From an uncultured Clostridia bacterium (GTDB taxonomy: Bacteria; Bacillota; Clostridia; Christensenellales; UBA1242), in the NCBI GenBank assembly GCA_944349535.1, contig CALVNA010000004.1:1-49569 (forward strand): a stretch of 49,569 bases of DNA. Reading direction: 5' to 3'. A program made the translations under genes and the position numbers. Each line of letters begins with the position of its first letter. Within the stretch, counting starts at the first letter, position 1. Shown here piece after piece: positions 33,332 through 42,388 of this stretch. Below the pieces are notes generated by a model, which searched no databases, was not told the origin of the DNA, and was given only the letters and a program-made list of their open reading frames with translations.

Positions 33332-33712
33332 TTAGTTTTCTTTTCCTTTTTTCTTATAATAGTTTTCAACGGCAAGCTTGATTGCATCTTCTGCCAGAAC
33401 AGAGCAGTAAACTCGACTATCATCAAGTCCGCCAAGCTCGTCAAAGATTTCTTTGCTTGAAACGTCAAGCGCCTCATCAATCTTAAGCCCACGCACGAGA
33501 TCGCAGGCAACATCAGAGCAGGCAATCGCAGCAGGACAACCGAAAGTTTTAAATTTTGCCTCTTCAACCACTCCTTCTTCATCCACAAGAAGATAGAGTT
33601 TGATCACATCTCCGCAGCTTGAATTGCCAGCCTTGCCAACAGCATTTGCTCCACGCAAAGCACCTGCATTTTCAGGTCTTAAAAATTTTGTCATCACTGT
33701 TTGATTATACAT
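33332..33712 (-). CDS. iscU: Fe-S cluster assembly scaffold IscU/NifU-like
   Basis: 126 residues. The three cluster-binding cysteines are in NSSCGD, FGCPAAIACSD and VYCSVLAEDAI. The scaffold receives sulfur from IscS and builds [2Fe-2S] or [4Fe-4S] clusters in the cytoplasm. It follows iscS with a 2-nt gap and a GGAAGGA site. Iron-sulfur units of clostridia often have just iscS-iscU, as here. Confidence 0.92.
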   Translation of the reverse strand: MYNQTVMTKFLRPENAGALRGANAVGKAGNSSCGDVIKLYLLVDEEGVVEEAKFKTFGCPAAIACSDVACDLVRGLKIDEALDVSSKEIFDELGGLDDSRVYCSVLAEDAIKLAVENYYKKKGKEN

Positions 33713-33714
33713 AA

Positions 33715-34890
33715 TTATTTCCTCCCTGCTTTAGTAAGTGCTGAAATCGATCTAAGCCTTGCCACATTTTTAGCCAGCATTTCAACCACATAGTCAATGT
33801 CATTTTTTGAAATATTTTTGCCAAATGAAAATCTGATTGAACTTTGAGCAAGTTCATCGCTAAGCCCCATTGCCTTAAGCACGTGCGAAGGAGTAACTGC
33901 ATTGCTCATACAAGCAGAAGCAGTTGAAACGGCAATTCCGTCAAGATCCAGAAGCATCAAAAGAGACTCGCCTTCTGCCATTTCAAAAGTCATATTGACT
34001 GTGCCATTGATTTTTTGATGAGGATGACCATTTATTTGAACGTATTCAATTTTTTCATTAACGCTTTTGATGAAATAATCACGAATCGCCTTCAATTTTT
34101 GCTGATTGATTGATATGTCACGGCAGGCAATTTCAACAGCTTTACCAAGTCCTGCAACTGAAGGAACATTGACAGTTCCGCCACGCTTTCCACGCTCTTG
34201 AGTGCCACCGTCAATCAAGTTTTCAATCAAAACTCCATCTTTGACATATAAAGCGCCCACACCTTTAGGCCCATATATTTTGTGCGCCGACATACTCAAC
34301 GCATCAATTTCCATGTCTTGAACATCGATCTTGAAAGCCCCAATTGCTTGAACGGCATCTGTATGAAAAATCACGCCATAGTCATGGACTGTTTTTGCAA
34401 TCGCTTTGATGTTTTGAATGGTGCCAACTTCATTGTTGACCGCCATGATTGAAACCAAAATGGTGTCTTTTCTGATTGCATGGATGACGTCAGCCACACT
34501 GACAAGCCCATATTTATCAACAGGCAAATATGTCACTTCAAAGCCTTCTTTTTCCAGCGCCTTGCAGCTGTCAAGCACTGCATGATGCTCGATTGAAGAA
34601 GTGATGATGTGCTTGCCTTTTGAAGCATAAGCATGTGCAATGCCCTTGATCGCCCAGTTATCAGCTTCAGTTCCACCAGAAGTGAAGTAAATTTCGTTTG
34701 ACTTTTTTGCATTGATTGCATGAGCAATGCGATCTCTTGCTCTGTCAACGATTGCTTGTGCATCTCGTCCATAACTGTGAAGAGAATTGCTGTTGCCATA
34801 AAGCGCATTAAAACATGGCAACATTTCAGACAAAACTTCGCCAGAAACAAAGGTTGTTGAAGCGTTGTCAAGATAAATTTTTCTACTCAT
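33715..34890 (-). CDS. iscS: Cysteine desulfurase IscS/NifS
   Basis: 391 residues. PLP enzyme removing sulfur from cysteine for Fe-S clusters and tRNA thiolation. The PLP lysine is in SMSAHKIYGPKG; the persulfide cysteine is in STASACMSNAVTPSHVL, with a longer loop than in Group II enzymes. N-terminus IYLDNASTT is typical. Own promoter TTGACT-17-TAGAAT with an extended TGC, GAGGTG site, and iscU behind it. No IscR repressor gene lies adjacent. Confidence 0.95.
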   Translation of the reverse strand: MSRKIYLDNASTTFVSGEVLSEMLPCFNALYGNSNSLHSYGRDAQAIVDRARDRIAHAINAKKSNEIYFTSGGTEADNWAIKGIAHAYASKGKHIITSSIEHHAVLDSCKALEKEGFEVTYLPVDKYGLVSVADVIHAIRKDTILVSIMAVNNEVGTIQNIKAIAKTVHDYGVIFHTDAVQAIGAFKIDVQDMEIDALSMSAHKIYGPKGVGALYVKDGVLIENLIDGGTQERGKRGGTVNVPSVAGLGKAVEIACRDISINQQKLKAIRDYFIKSVNEKIEYVQINGHPHQKINGTVNMTFEMAEGESLLMLLDLDGIAVSTASACMSNAVTPSHVLKAMGLSDELAQSSIRFSFGKNISKNDIDYVVEMLAKNVARLRSISALTKAGRK

Positions 34891-34914
34891 AATTGCACCT
34901 CTTTTGATAGAAAT

Positions 34915-34943
34915 ATTCTAGCACCTTGAGCTTTCAAAGTCAA
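34915..34943 (-). promoter_or_regulatory. Promoter of iscS-iscU
   Basis: TTGACT (34943-34938), 17-nt spacer, TAGAAT (34920-34915), with an extended TGC before the -10 box. Confidence 0.65.
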
Positions 34944-35018
34944 TAGCAATTTTGATAAAAGCCCAAAATTGAAAGATATTTTTGCTTTTTTGCTGTCAAA
35001 ACACCTCAAAAAACAAAA

Positions 35019-35037
35019 AATCTGCAAAATGCAGATT
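35019..35037 (-). terminator. Terminator after trxA
   Basis: AATCTGCA/TGCAGATT stem with a T-run on the minus strand, overlapping the trxA stop. Confidence 0.8.
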
Positions 35038-35335
35038 ATTTAAAAAGTTTTAAGCAGTCATTTTTTTGCATAACCCCAACGTGACGGCTGACCATTTTTC
35101 CGTCTTTGAAAAGCACAAGGGTTGGAATTGACATAACAGCAAATTGTTTTGCCAAGTTTTCGTTTTGATCAACGTCAACTTTGACAATTTTGCCTTTGCC
35201 GCCAAGCTCTTTATCAACATCTTCAAGAATGCTAGCCATCATTCTGCAAGGCCCGCACCATGTGGCAAAAAAGTCAACCAGCACAACCCCCTCTTTGATT
35301 TCATTTGCAAATTCTTTTTCATTGATGATTTTCAT
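35036..35335 (-). CDS. trxA: Thioredoxin
   Basis: 99 residues from the ATG at 35335, preceded by AAGGAGGG; the longer frame to 35374 has no site. The WCGPC redox motif and VDVDQNENLAKQFAVMSIPTL (cis-Pro) identify a classical cytosolic thioredoxin. It overlaps the tcdA stop by 4 nt and ends the long trmFO/hslUV/tcdA unit. Confidence 0.95.
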   Translation of the reverse strand: MKIINEKEFANEIKEGVVLVDFFATWCGPCRMMASILEDVDKELGGKGKIVKVDVDQNENLAKQFAVMSIPTLVLFKDGKMVSRHVGVMQKNDCLKLFK

Positions 35336-36015
35336 ATTTCCCTCCTTAAAATTTTGTTTATGACTTGGCTGCATATCACAAGCGCGCAGCTTTGCACTTG
35401 ATAGGCAATGCTGCCAACCATACCCTTTGTTTTTATTGGTTTTTCACTGCTATAAACCACCTGAAGAGTGCTCACTCCTCTTTCTTTAAGTTTTTTTCGC
35501 ATAACTTTTGCAAGAGCATCATCATGTGTTTTATATATGTCGCTCACGTGAAATTGTGGCAGTCCAATCCTGTTGCCAGCTCCCATTGCTGAAATGATGT
35601 TGATATCATGATTTTTGCAGTAACAAATAAGTTCAACTTTGTCAGCAACGCTGTCGATTGCATCAACCACAATGTCAAAGGCTTGTTTTTCAAAGATCGC
35701 CTTCAAACTTTCCTTTTCCACTCGTTTGCAAATTGCGTTGACCTTTGCAGCAGGATTGATTGCCAAAATCATGTTTTTCAAAACATCAACTTTGTTTTTT
35801 CCGATAGTGTCTTGCCAAGCAACCACCTGTCTGTTGCAGTTTGAAGGGCTGACCTTGTCAAAATCCACCAGCGTGAAATTTTGCACTCCACATCGACAAA
35901 GCGAAATTGCGACCATGCCGCCAACCCCACCTGTGCCAATGATTGCAACAGTTTTGCTTGCAATAAGCTGGCAATTTTCTTCGCCAATCAAAAGCTTTGT
36001 TCGACTGTTATCCAT
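35332..36015 (-). CDS. tcdA: tRNA threonylcarbamoyladenosine dehydratase TcdA (HesA/MoeB/ThiF family)
   Basis: 227 residues. E1-like ATP-dependent enzyme cyclising t6A37 of tRNA to ct6A. The Rossmann ATP site GTGGVGGMVAISLCRCG and the DFDKVSPSNCNRQ adenylation segment are visible, followed by DAIDSVADKVELI and the SAMGAGNRIGLPQF region. No zinc-cysteine pair of MoeB. It is 9 nt downstream of hslU. Confidence 0.88.
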   Translation of the reverse strand: MDNSRTKLLIGEENCQLIASKTVAIIGTGGVGGMVAISLCRCGVQNFTLVDFDKVSPSNCNRQVVAWQDTIGKNKVDVLKNMILAINPAAKVNAICKRVEKESLKAIFEKQAFDIVVDAIDSVADKVELICYCKNHDINIISAMGAGNRIGLPQFHVSDIYKTHDDALAKVMRKKLKERGVSTLQVVYSSEKPIKTKGMVGSIAYQVQSCALVICSQVINKILRREI

Positions 36016-36023
36016 TTTTCACC

Positions 36024-37319
36024 TTATAGTATATATTTTTTCAGGTCAAACTTCTTTTTAGTTTCTTTAAAAGCATTTTGAACATATTTGCGATCAATTT
36101 TCACCTTAAGCATTGGATGCTGACCTGTTGCATTGAAAGAAATGTCTTCGAGCAAGCTTTCCATGATTGTGTGCAGCCTTCTTGCACCAATGTTTTCACT
36201 TGTTTCGTTTTCAGCATAAGCCATTTCAGCCATTTCATCAAGTGCATCATCTGTGAAGTCAAGATCAATGTTGTCAACTTTCAATATGCTTGAATATTGC
36301 TTTGTAACTGAATTTTTTGGTTCAGACAAAATACGTTTGAAATCTTCTTTTGTCAAGTTGTCAAGATCAACTCTGATTGGAAATCTTCCTTGAAGCTCTG
36401 GAATCATATCTTCAATTTTTGCAATATGAAAAGCTCCTGAAGCAATGAACAAAATAAAGTCAGTTTTCACATTGCCATATTTTGTTGCTACTGTGCAGCC
36501 TTCAACAATTGGCAGAATGTCTCTTTGAACTCCTTCTCTTGAAACATCTTGATTGTTGCTTCCACCAGCCTTGCCAATAATTTTGTCAATTTCATCTATA
36601 AATATGATACCTTCTTCCTCTGTTCGCCTGATAGCCTCAGCATAAACATTGTCTTTATCAATGATTTTGTCAGTTTCTTCCGCCGTCAAAATTTCTCTAG
36701 CTCTTGCAACAGACATATGTTTTTTCTTGCGTTTTTGCGGCAAAAGTCCGTCAAACATTGATCCTAAAGCGATTTCTGGGCCGCCAACTGCAATCATTGG
36801 TTTTGAATCCTCTTTGACGACAATTTCAATTTGCTCGTCTTCAAGTTTGCCTTCTTTCAAATCATTTTGAACAATAGTTTTGTCAACACTTTGATTTTGA
36901 GCTCGTCTTGAGTCGCAAATTGCGTCCACCAGCCTTGCTTGCACAACAGGGCTAACTTTGGCTTGCATCTCATGCGCTTGTTCGTCTTTGACAAGTCTGA
37001 CTGCCACTTCAACAAGATCCCGCACCATGCTTTCAACATCTCTGCCAACATAACCCACTTCGGTATATTTTGTGGCTTCAATTTTGATAAATGGTGCATT
37101 GACAAGCTTTGCAAGACGCCTTGCAATTTCAGTTTTTCCCACTCCAGTTGGTCCACGCATAATAATGTTTTTTGGAGTGATTTCTTCTCTCATTTCTTTT
37201 GGCAGTTTGCTGCGACGATATCTGTTGCGCAGTGCAATTGCCACTGCTCGTTTTGCTTTGGCTTGTCCAATGATATATTTGTCAAGTTCTTCAACAACTT
37301 CTCTTGGTGTCAAATTCAT
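36024..37319 (-). CDS. hslU: HslU ATPase (ClpY), partner of HslV
   Basis: 431 residues from the ATG at 37319, preceded by AGGAGG inside the hslV end; the longer frame would start at a TTG within hslV. Walker A GPTGVGKTE, pore motif GYVGRD, I-domain, Walker B IIFIDEIDKI and the C-terminal tail (KKFDLKKYIL) that docks into HslV are visible. It unfolds substrates for HslV. Here hslV and hslU are one nt apart; xerC and codY, usually at the sides in Bacillota, are absent. Confidence 0.96.
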   Translation of the reverse strand: MNLTPREVVEELDKYIIGQAKAKRAVAIALRNRYRRSKLPKEMREEITPKNIIMRGPTGVGKTEIARRLAKLVNAPFIKIEATKYTEVGYVGRDVESMVRDLVEVAVRLVKDEQAHEMQAKVSPVVQARLVDAICDSRRAQNQSVDKTIVQNDLKEGKLEDEQIEIVVKEDSKPMIAVGGPEIALGSMFDGLLPQKRKKKHMSVARAREILTAEETDKIIDKDNVYAEAIRRTEEEGIIFIDEIDKIIGKAGGSNNQDVSREGVQRDILPIVEGCTVATKYGNVKTDFILFIASGAFHIAKIEDMIPELQGRFPIRVDLDNLTKEDFKRILSEPKNSVTKQYSSILKVDNIDLDFTDDALDEMAEMAYAENETSENIGARRLHTIMESLLEDISFNATGQHPMLKVKIDRKYVQNAFKETKKKFDLKKYIL

Positions 37320-37320
37320 A

Positions 37321-37860
37321 TTAAACCTCCTCAACAGTGATATGTTCGTTTGTAAAGACGCAAATTTGTCCAGCTATTTCAAGTGATTTTTGAGCGATCT
37401 CTTTTGCAGAAAGATCTGTGTTTTGCATAAGAGCCTTTGCGCTTGCAAGTGCATAATTGCCGCCCGAGCCAATTGCGCAAACATCGTCATCTGGCTCAAT
37501 CACTTCACCTGTTCCACTGACGATCAAAAGCGTTTCTTTGTTGGCTACAATCATCATAGCATCCAGTTGCCTTGAAGCTTTGTCTTCTCTCCAGGTGCCT
37601 GCAAGTTCAACTGCACTTCTCATAAGGTTGCCAGAAAATTTATTTAGCATATTTTCAAATCTTTCACAAAGAGAAAAGGCATCGGCCACGCTTCCTGCAA
37701 AGCCAATCACTACTTGTCCGTTATATATTCTTCTCACTTTATGGGCATTTGATTTGAAAATCACACTGTTTGATAATGTGACTTGTCCATCTCCAGCAAT
37801 GGCAATCTTTCCATTTCGCTTGACACCGCAAATAGTTGTGCCTCTAAACATACTTTCCAT
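37321..37860 (-). CDS. hslV: HslV peptidase (ClpQ)
   Basis: 179 residues. Proteasome-like peptidase with a nucleophilic threonine exposed by N-terminal trimming. The sequence starts MESMFRG and then [10 protein letters not shown], so about seven residues must be removed to free the first Thr of [20 protein letters not shown] and GSGGNYALA are the conserved segments. AAGGAGG site 9 nt upstream; the ATG three codons in would shorten the propeptide to four. Overlaps trmFO by 17 nt. Confidence 0.95.
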   Translation of the reverse strand: MESMFRGTTICGVKRNGKIAIAGDGQVTLSNSVIFKSNAHKVRRIYNGQVVIGFAGSVADAFSLCERFENMLNKFSGNLMRSAVELAGTWREDKASRQLDAMMIVANKETLLIVSGTGEVIEPDDDVCAIGSGGNYALASAKALMQNTDLSAKEIAQKSLEIAGQICVFTNEHITVEEV

Positions 37861-39088
37861 TTTTTAGTTCCTCCTTGTATTTTTCAAGTAAAAATTTAGA
37901 CCTGAAAATTAAAAATTTTTCTTTTTCAAATTGACTTGCAAATTTTTGTTCACTTTCTTTTATATCATAATTTTCAAAAATTGGTTCAAATTTTGAGTAA
38001 TTAAAATTGTTGGTTTTTATAATTTTTTGCATCATGAAACCAAGGCAAGTTTTTTTTGGCAATTTGACAAATCTTTTTTCATTATAATAGCAAAACACAT
38101 TGTTTGCAACGTAAAGACCGTTTGCAATGCTTTCGTTTTTTCCAAAGACACCAGCAATGTTGCCTGCAAAAAACAAATTTTTTATCTTCTCGCTTTGACA
38201 AAACTCGTTTATCATGTATGGTGCATTGATATAGCAATTTTGTTTTGTTTGCCCAGCGCGAACCAATTTGCAACCATTAAAACCTTTCAAGGAAAGAAGA
38301 ATTGCTTTTTGCACTTCAGGCGAAAGCTGGGAAGAAAATCCACTTATTTGATAAGCTTTGCCAGTTTTTTCAAGTTTTAAAACTGCATAAGGTCTTTGCA
38401 AGCACTCTTCAAGATAAATTGGCGTCATGTATTCATTTCGCAACATATCTTTATCTTGCATCGCCATATATTCAATTGTTGTTTTTTCTGGTGTTTTGCC
38501 ATGCGCCAAAATTTCAAAGTTGAGTTTCAAAATAATTGCGTTGACAAAGTCGATGTATTCGTTGTAAGACAATGGCAAATAAAGATTTTTGCCTTTGTGG
38601 CAAAACTGTGTTTCATCCAAATTTTCCACCGTTGCAAACACCGGAAAACAATCAAAACACTTTCTTGATCCAAAAGTCTGCACAAGATGGTCGAATAAAG
38701 CTTTGTTTGTTTGCGGACCAGTTGCCACAACATTTATTTCGTCAAAGTTAAGTTCTTTGACTGTCATATCAAAAAATTTGATGTTTTGATGATTTTTTAC
38801 TTTTTCGCGAGCTTTTTCAAGCAAAAGGTCGGCATCAAAAGAAGGATTTTCTTCTTCAAGCTCTTTTTCAATTTTTGCAAGATTGCTGCCCAAAAACTCA
38901 AGCTCTTTTTTCAACAGCTTGTCAGCAAACTGTTTTTTTTCTGCAAATTCCATCTCTTCATCAGTCTGCCGCTTGACAACATCTCGGTCATCAAAAACGT
39001 GAACACTAACACCCTTTTCAGCCAAAGACAATGCACACTCACAGCCTGCATAACCACAACCTATAACATTGACAAAACTATGCTTCAT
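37844..39088 (-). CDS. trmFO: TrmFO-like FAD protein, catalytic cysteines apparently missing
   Basis: 414 residues from the ATG at 39088, which overlaps topA by 11 nt, after an AGGTGG site. TrmFO methylates U54 of tRNA with folate and FADH2. The FAD GxGxxG ([12 protein letters not shown]), RPYAVLKLE, the [15 protein letters not shown] stretch and the C-terminal [13 protein letters not shown] align well with TrmFO. The VCSNSLR segment is replaced by [13 protein letters not shown], and the GCMPVEVMA segment by [12 protein letters not shown], so both known catalytic cysteines look absent. Its position between topA and hslV is the canonical one. Activity is doubtful. Confidence 0.85.
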   Translation of the reverse strand: MKHSFVNVIGCGYAGCECALSLAEKGVSVHVFDDRDVVKRQTDEEMEFAEKKQFADKLLKKELEFLGSNLAKIEKELEEENPSFDADLLLEKAREKVKNHQNIKFFDMTVKELNFDEINVVATGPQTNKALFDHLVQTFGSRKCFDCFPVFATVENLDETQFCHKGKNLYLPLSYNEYIDFVNAIILKLNFEILAHGKTPEKTTIEYMAMQDKDMLRNEYMTPIYLEECLQRPYAVLKLEKTGKAYQISGFSSQLSPEVQKAILLSLKGFNGCKLVRAGQTKQNCYINAPYMINEFCQSEKIKNLFFAGNIAGVFGKNESIANGLYVANNVFCYYNEKRFVKLPKKTCLGFMMQKIIKTNNFNYSKFEPIFENYDIKESEQKFASQFEKEKFLIFRSKFLLEKYKEELKNGKYV

Positions 39089-41147
39089 CAGCCACCTTGA
39101 AATCACATTGATGATTGCTGCATCTTATTATTTTGCCCTTTTTGATGATCGGACTGTTGCATTTTGGGCATTTTTCGCCCGTTGTAATATCCCAGCTCAT
39201 AAACTTGCAATCAGGATAATTTGTGCAGGCATAAAAGATTTTGCCTTTTTTGCTTTTTCGTTCAACCATATCACTGCCGCACTCAGGGCATTTTCCAACA
39301 ACTTTATTTTCTTTTTCAATCGGTTTTGTGTTTTTGCATTTTGGAAAGTTTGAACAAGCCAAAAACTTGCCAAATTTGCCTTCACGAATAAGCATTTTAT
39401 GCCCACATTTTTCACACACAATGTCTGTTTCTTGCGGTGGCTGTTTCATTGTCAAAGCAGAAGCATCGGCTTTGGCAAGAAGTGAACTAAAGCCGTTATA
39501 AAAGCTGGCAACAACTTTATGCCAATCTTCGCCTTTTGAAGCAATATCGTCAAGGCGCTGTTCCATAAATGCAGTAAATTTGACATTTATCACGCCGCTG
39601 AAAAACTTTTCAAGATAGATGGTAACTTTTTCTCCAAGCTGTGTTGGCACAAGATATCTGCCCTCTTTTTGTGTGTATTTTCTGCTGGTCAAAACTGTTA
39701 TGGTTGCGGCATAAGTTGCAGGTCTGCCAATGCCTTTTTCTTCCATGGCTTTGACAAGAGTTGCTTCAGTATATCTGACTGGCGGTTTTGTAAATTTCTG
39801 CTCTGTTTTGATTTCTTTGCAAGGCAAAACTTCACCTTCTTCAAGCTTAGGCAGTTTTCCTTCAAGACCTTCCTTTTTGTCGTCTTCAACATACTCCTTG
39901 TAAACACTGGTATAACCAGGAAACTCCATAGTTCTTCCACTGACTTTAAAGCCATAACCATTGCAGTCAAAATTTATGCTCACACTTGCATATTCAGCTT
40001 CTGCCATTTGACTTGCCAAAAATCTTTCATAAATGAGTTTGTAAAGCCTGTAATTATCATTTGACAAGGTTTCTTTGACCATTTCAGGTGTTATATCCAT
40101 GGTGATTGGTCTGATGGCTTCGTGTGCATCCTGGGCATTTTCTTTAGTGTGATAGATGTTTGGTTTGGCAGGTAAAAACTCCTTGCCAAATTTGTTTTCA
40201 ATAAATTTTAAGCAAGCATTTTGAGCATCTGTTGACACACGAACAGAGTCAGTTCTTATGTAAGTGATAAGGGCGATTTTGCCTTCGCCCTTGACTTCAA
40301 CCCCTTCATAGAGTTGCTGCGCTGAAGATGTTGTTCTTGCAAGGCTCATGCCAAGTTTGTTGAGTGCATCCTGTTGCATAGTTGAAGTTGTGAAAGGTGC
40401 TGGAGCATGAGATTTTGTTTTGCTCTTTTTGACAGTTTTGACTTCAAAATCTTTGCCTTTAAGCTCTTCCAACAATTTGTCAACTTCTTCTTTATTTTTT
40501 GGCACAAATTTTTTGCCTTGAAATGTGGCAAGAGATGTTTTTATATCACTGCTATTCTTTTTAAGAATTGCATTGACGTTCCAGTATTCTTCTGGCACAA
40601 ATGCTCTTATTTCTCGCTCTCTGTCAACAACCAATTTTAAAGCCACCGATTGCACTCTGCCCGCGCTCAATTTTGGTGCAATTTTTTTGCAAAGCACTGG
40701 CGAGAGTTTGTAACCAACAATTCGGTCAAGCACTCGCCTTGCCTGCTGCGCATCAACAAGATTTAAATCAATTTGTCTTGGGCAAGTCAGCGCATTGGTC
40801 ACAGCCTTTTTTGAAATTTCATTAAACTGAATTCTGCACTTTTTGTCTGGCTTATAACCAAGTATGTTTGCTACATGCCAAGAAATAGCCTCTCCTTCAC
40901 GGTCAGGGTCGGTTGCAATCAAAACTTCCTCAGCGGCTTGAGCTTTCTTTTTCAAATCAGCAATCAAGGCCTTTTTGTCTGGCACAATTTCATACTTAGG
41001 TTCAAAATTATTTTTTATGTCAATGGCAAAAGATTTTGCTGGAAGGTCTCTGATATGACCTTTGGTTGCAAAAACTTCATAGCCGCTGCCAAGATATTTT
41101 TTCAGTGATTCTCTTTTAAAAGGAGACTCAATAATGACAAGTTTCAT
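39078..41147 (-). CDS. topA: DNA topoisomerase I
   Basis: 689 residues. Relaxes negative supercoils. TOPRIM domain with IATDPDREGEAISWH near the N-terminus, catalytic Tyr in ITYIRTDS, and three C-terminal C4 zinc ribbons (CEKCGHKM, CPECGSDM and CPKCNSPI, each with its second CxxxxxC half). Length is the usual about 690. It is 10 nt downstream of dprA and overlaps trmFO, the conserved dprA-topA-trmFO cluster of Bacillota. Confidence 0.97.
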   Translation of the reverse strand: MKLVIIESPFKRESLKKYLGSGYEVFATKGHIRDLPAKSFAIDIKNNFEPKYEIVPDKKALIADLKKKAQAAEEVLIATDPDREGEAISWHVANILGYKPDKKCRIQFNEISKKAVTNALTCPRQIDLNLVDAQQARRVLDRIVGYKLSPVLCKKIAPKLSAGRVQSVALKLVVDREREIRAFVPEEYWNVNAILKKNSSDIKTSLATFQGKKFVPKNKEEVDKLLEELKGKDFEVKTVKKSKTKSHAPAPFTTSTMQQDALNKLGMSLARTTSSAQQLYEGVEVKGEGKIALITYIRTDSVRVSTDAQNACLKFIENKFGKEFLPAKPNIYHTKENAQDAHEAIRPITMDITPEMVKETLSNDNYRLYKLIYERFLASQMAEAEYASVSINFDCNGYGFKVSGRTMEFPGYTSVYKEYVEDDKKEGLEGKLPKLEEGEVLPCKEIKTEQKFTKPPVRYTEATLVKAMEEKGIGRPATYAATITVLTSRKYTQKEGRYLVPTQLGEKVTIYLEKFFSGVINVKFTAFMEQRLDDIASKGEDWHKVVASFYNGFSSLLAKADASALTMKQPPQETDIVCEKCGHKMLIREGKFGKFLACSNFPKCKNTKPIEKENKVVGKCPECGSDMVERKSKKGKIFYACTNYPDCKFMSWDITTGEKCPKCNSPIIKKGKIIRCSNHQCDFKVADEA

Positions 41148-41156
41148 GTTCCTCCG

Positions 41157-42227
41157 CTATTTAAGGCAGAAAAGTCCGCCCGGCATCCTTGATATTATTC
41201 CACGAATTTCAAGCATTGTCAAACAACTGCTCAAAATGTTGATTGGAAGATTTGATTTTTTTTCAATCTCTTCAAGCTCCTTTGCCCCTGTTTCAAGCAA
41301 TTTGACCACAATGTCTTCTTCAAAGGAAAGCTGAAGGTTTGTCTTTTGTTTTTGGCAATTTTCAATATGCAAATTTTCTAAAATTGCTTTACTGCTGCTC
41401 ACGCCCATGCCCTGCCCTGAACAAATAATTTCATTGGGAAGTGCGCTTTTTGGGTTGTCAATATTGCCTGGCACTGCATAAACATCTTTGCCATAGTCAA
41501 GTGCAAAATCTCTTGTATAAAGCGTTCCGCTTTTCAAGCTTGCTTCTGTGATAAGCACTCCATCACTTAATCCTGCAATTATTCTATTCCTAGCTGGAAA
41601 AGAATATTTTGTGGCTGAAGATGATGGGCAATATTCGCTTAACAGCAAGCCTTTCTCAGCAATTTCTCTGGCAAGATCAGAATGCTGCGCAGGATAGATA
41701 TTGTTCAGTCCAGAACCTAGAACTGCTATTGTTTTTCCGCCGCATTCTAAGGCTGCTCGATGTGCAATTGAGTCAACACCATAAGCAAGACCACTGATGA
41801 TTGCAACACCATTTTGAGCAAGTTCTCTTGCAAATCTTTCGCTGACCATTCTGCCATAGGCTGACGGCATTCTTGAACCAACAATTGCAATGCTTGGCAT
41901 TTTCAAAAGAGAAAGGTCTCCTTTATAGAACAAAAAGAAAGGACTCTCTTCCAAAGGCAGCAACTTTTCAGGAAAAGCTTCGTCAAGTTTGCAAATCAGC
42001 TTGATGCCAAGTTCTTTAAGATTTTCAAGATAGATTTTTGCATATTCTTTTGAAGCAAGACTTAAAATTTTTTCTGCTGCTGCACTGCTTACAATCTTGT
42101 CAAGTTTGACCGAGCAAAGTTTTGAAAAGGAAAAATCTTCATCAAGTTCTGACAAAATTTCCTCCACTTTGTTTGCCGCCAAATCAAACTGCGACAAAAA
42201 ATATATCAAAAGTTGCTTTTCGTTCAT
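41157..42227 (-). CDS. dprA: DNA-processing protein DprA (Smf)
   Basis: 356 residues from the ATG at 42227. Loads RecA on incoming single-stranded DNA in transformation. The Rossmann-like core has VGSRMPSAYGRMVSERF, GLAYGVDSIAHRAALECGGKTIAVLGSGL and the SGTLYTRDFALDYGKDVYAVPGN segments. The C-terminus has a winged-helix-like domain (LEEIEKKSNLPINILSSCLTMLEIRG). The TATACT box lies 9 nt before the ATG and only a weak AAAAGG is present, so the leader is very short. Confidence 0.95.
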   Translation of the reverse strand: MNEKQLLIYFLSQFDLAANKVEEILSELDEDFSFSKLCSVKLDKIVSSAAAEKILSLASKEYAKIYLENLKELGIKLICKLDEAFPEKLLPLEESPFFLFYKGDLSLLKMPSIAIVGSRMPSAYGRMVSERFARELAQNGVAIISGLAYGVDSIAHRAALECGGKTIAVLGSGLNNIYPAQHSDLAREIAEKGLLLSEYCPSSSATKYSFPARNRIIAGLSDGVLITEASLKSGTLYTRDFALDYGKDVYAVPGNIDNPKSALPNEIICSGQGMGVSSSKAILENLHIENCQKQKTNLQLSFEEDIVVKLLETGAKELEEIEKKSNLPINILSSCLTMLEIRGIISRMPGGLFCLK

Positions 42228-42236
42228 ACCTTTTAA

Positions 42237-42264
42237 AGTATAGCACAATTTTTTAAAATCTCAA
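42237..42264 (-). promoter_or_regulatory. dprA promoter, very short leader
   Basis: TTGAGA (42264-42259), 16-nt spacer, TATACT (42242-42237) with an extended TGC, then 9 nt to the ATG. Confidence 0.55.
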
Positions 42265-42368
42265 AATCTTCGTCAAAGTTTTTGATGAAACAATAATATT
42301 TGCAAAAAAATCAATATTTTGCTGATTTTTTTCGCTTAAAATTACAAAAAATTGATTTTTTATGAAAA

Positions 42369-42388
42369 AAACAGCAAAATTGCTGTTT
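42369..42388 (-). terminator. Terminator after comM
   Basis: AAACAGCA/TGCTGTTT stem followed by a T-run on the minus strand, overlapping the comM stop. Confidence 0.75.

Noticed and set aside
36939..37340. 133-aa plus-strand ORF inside hslU
   Set aside because: Antisense frame of a strongly conserved gene; no start signal.
42249..42368. Small RNA between comM and dprA
   Set aside because: AT-rich, with weak AAAATC/GATTTT repeats only; probably a second weak terminator.
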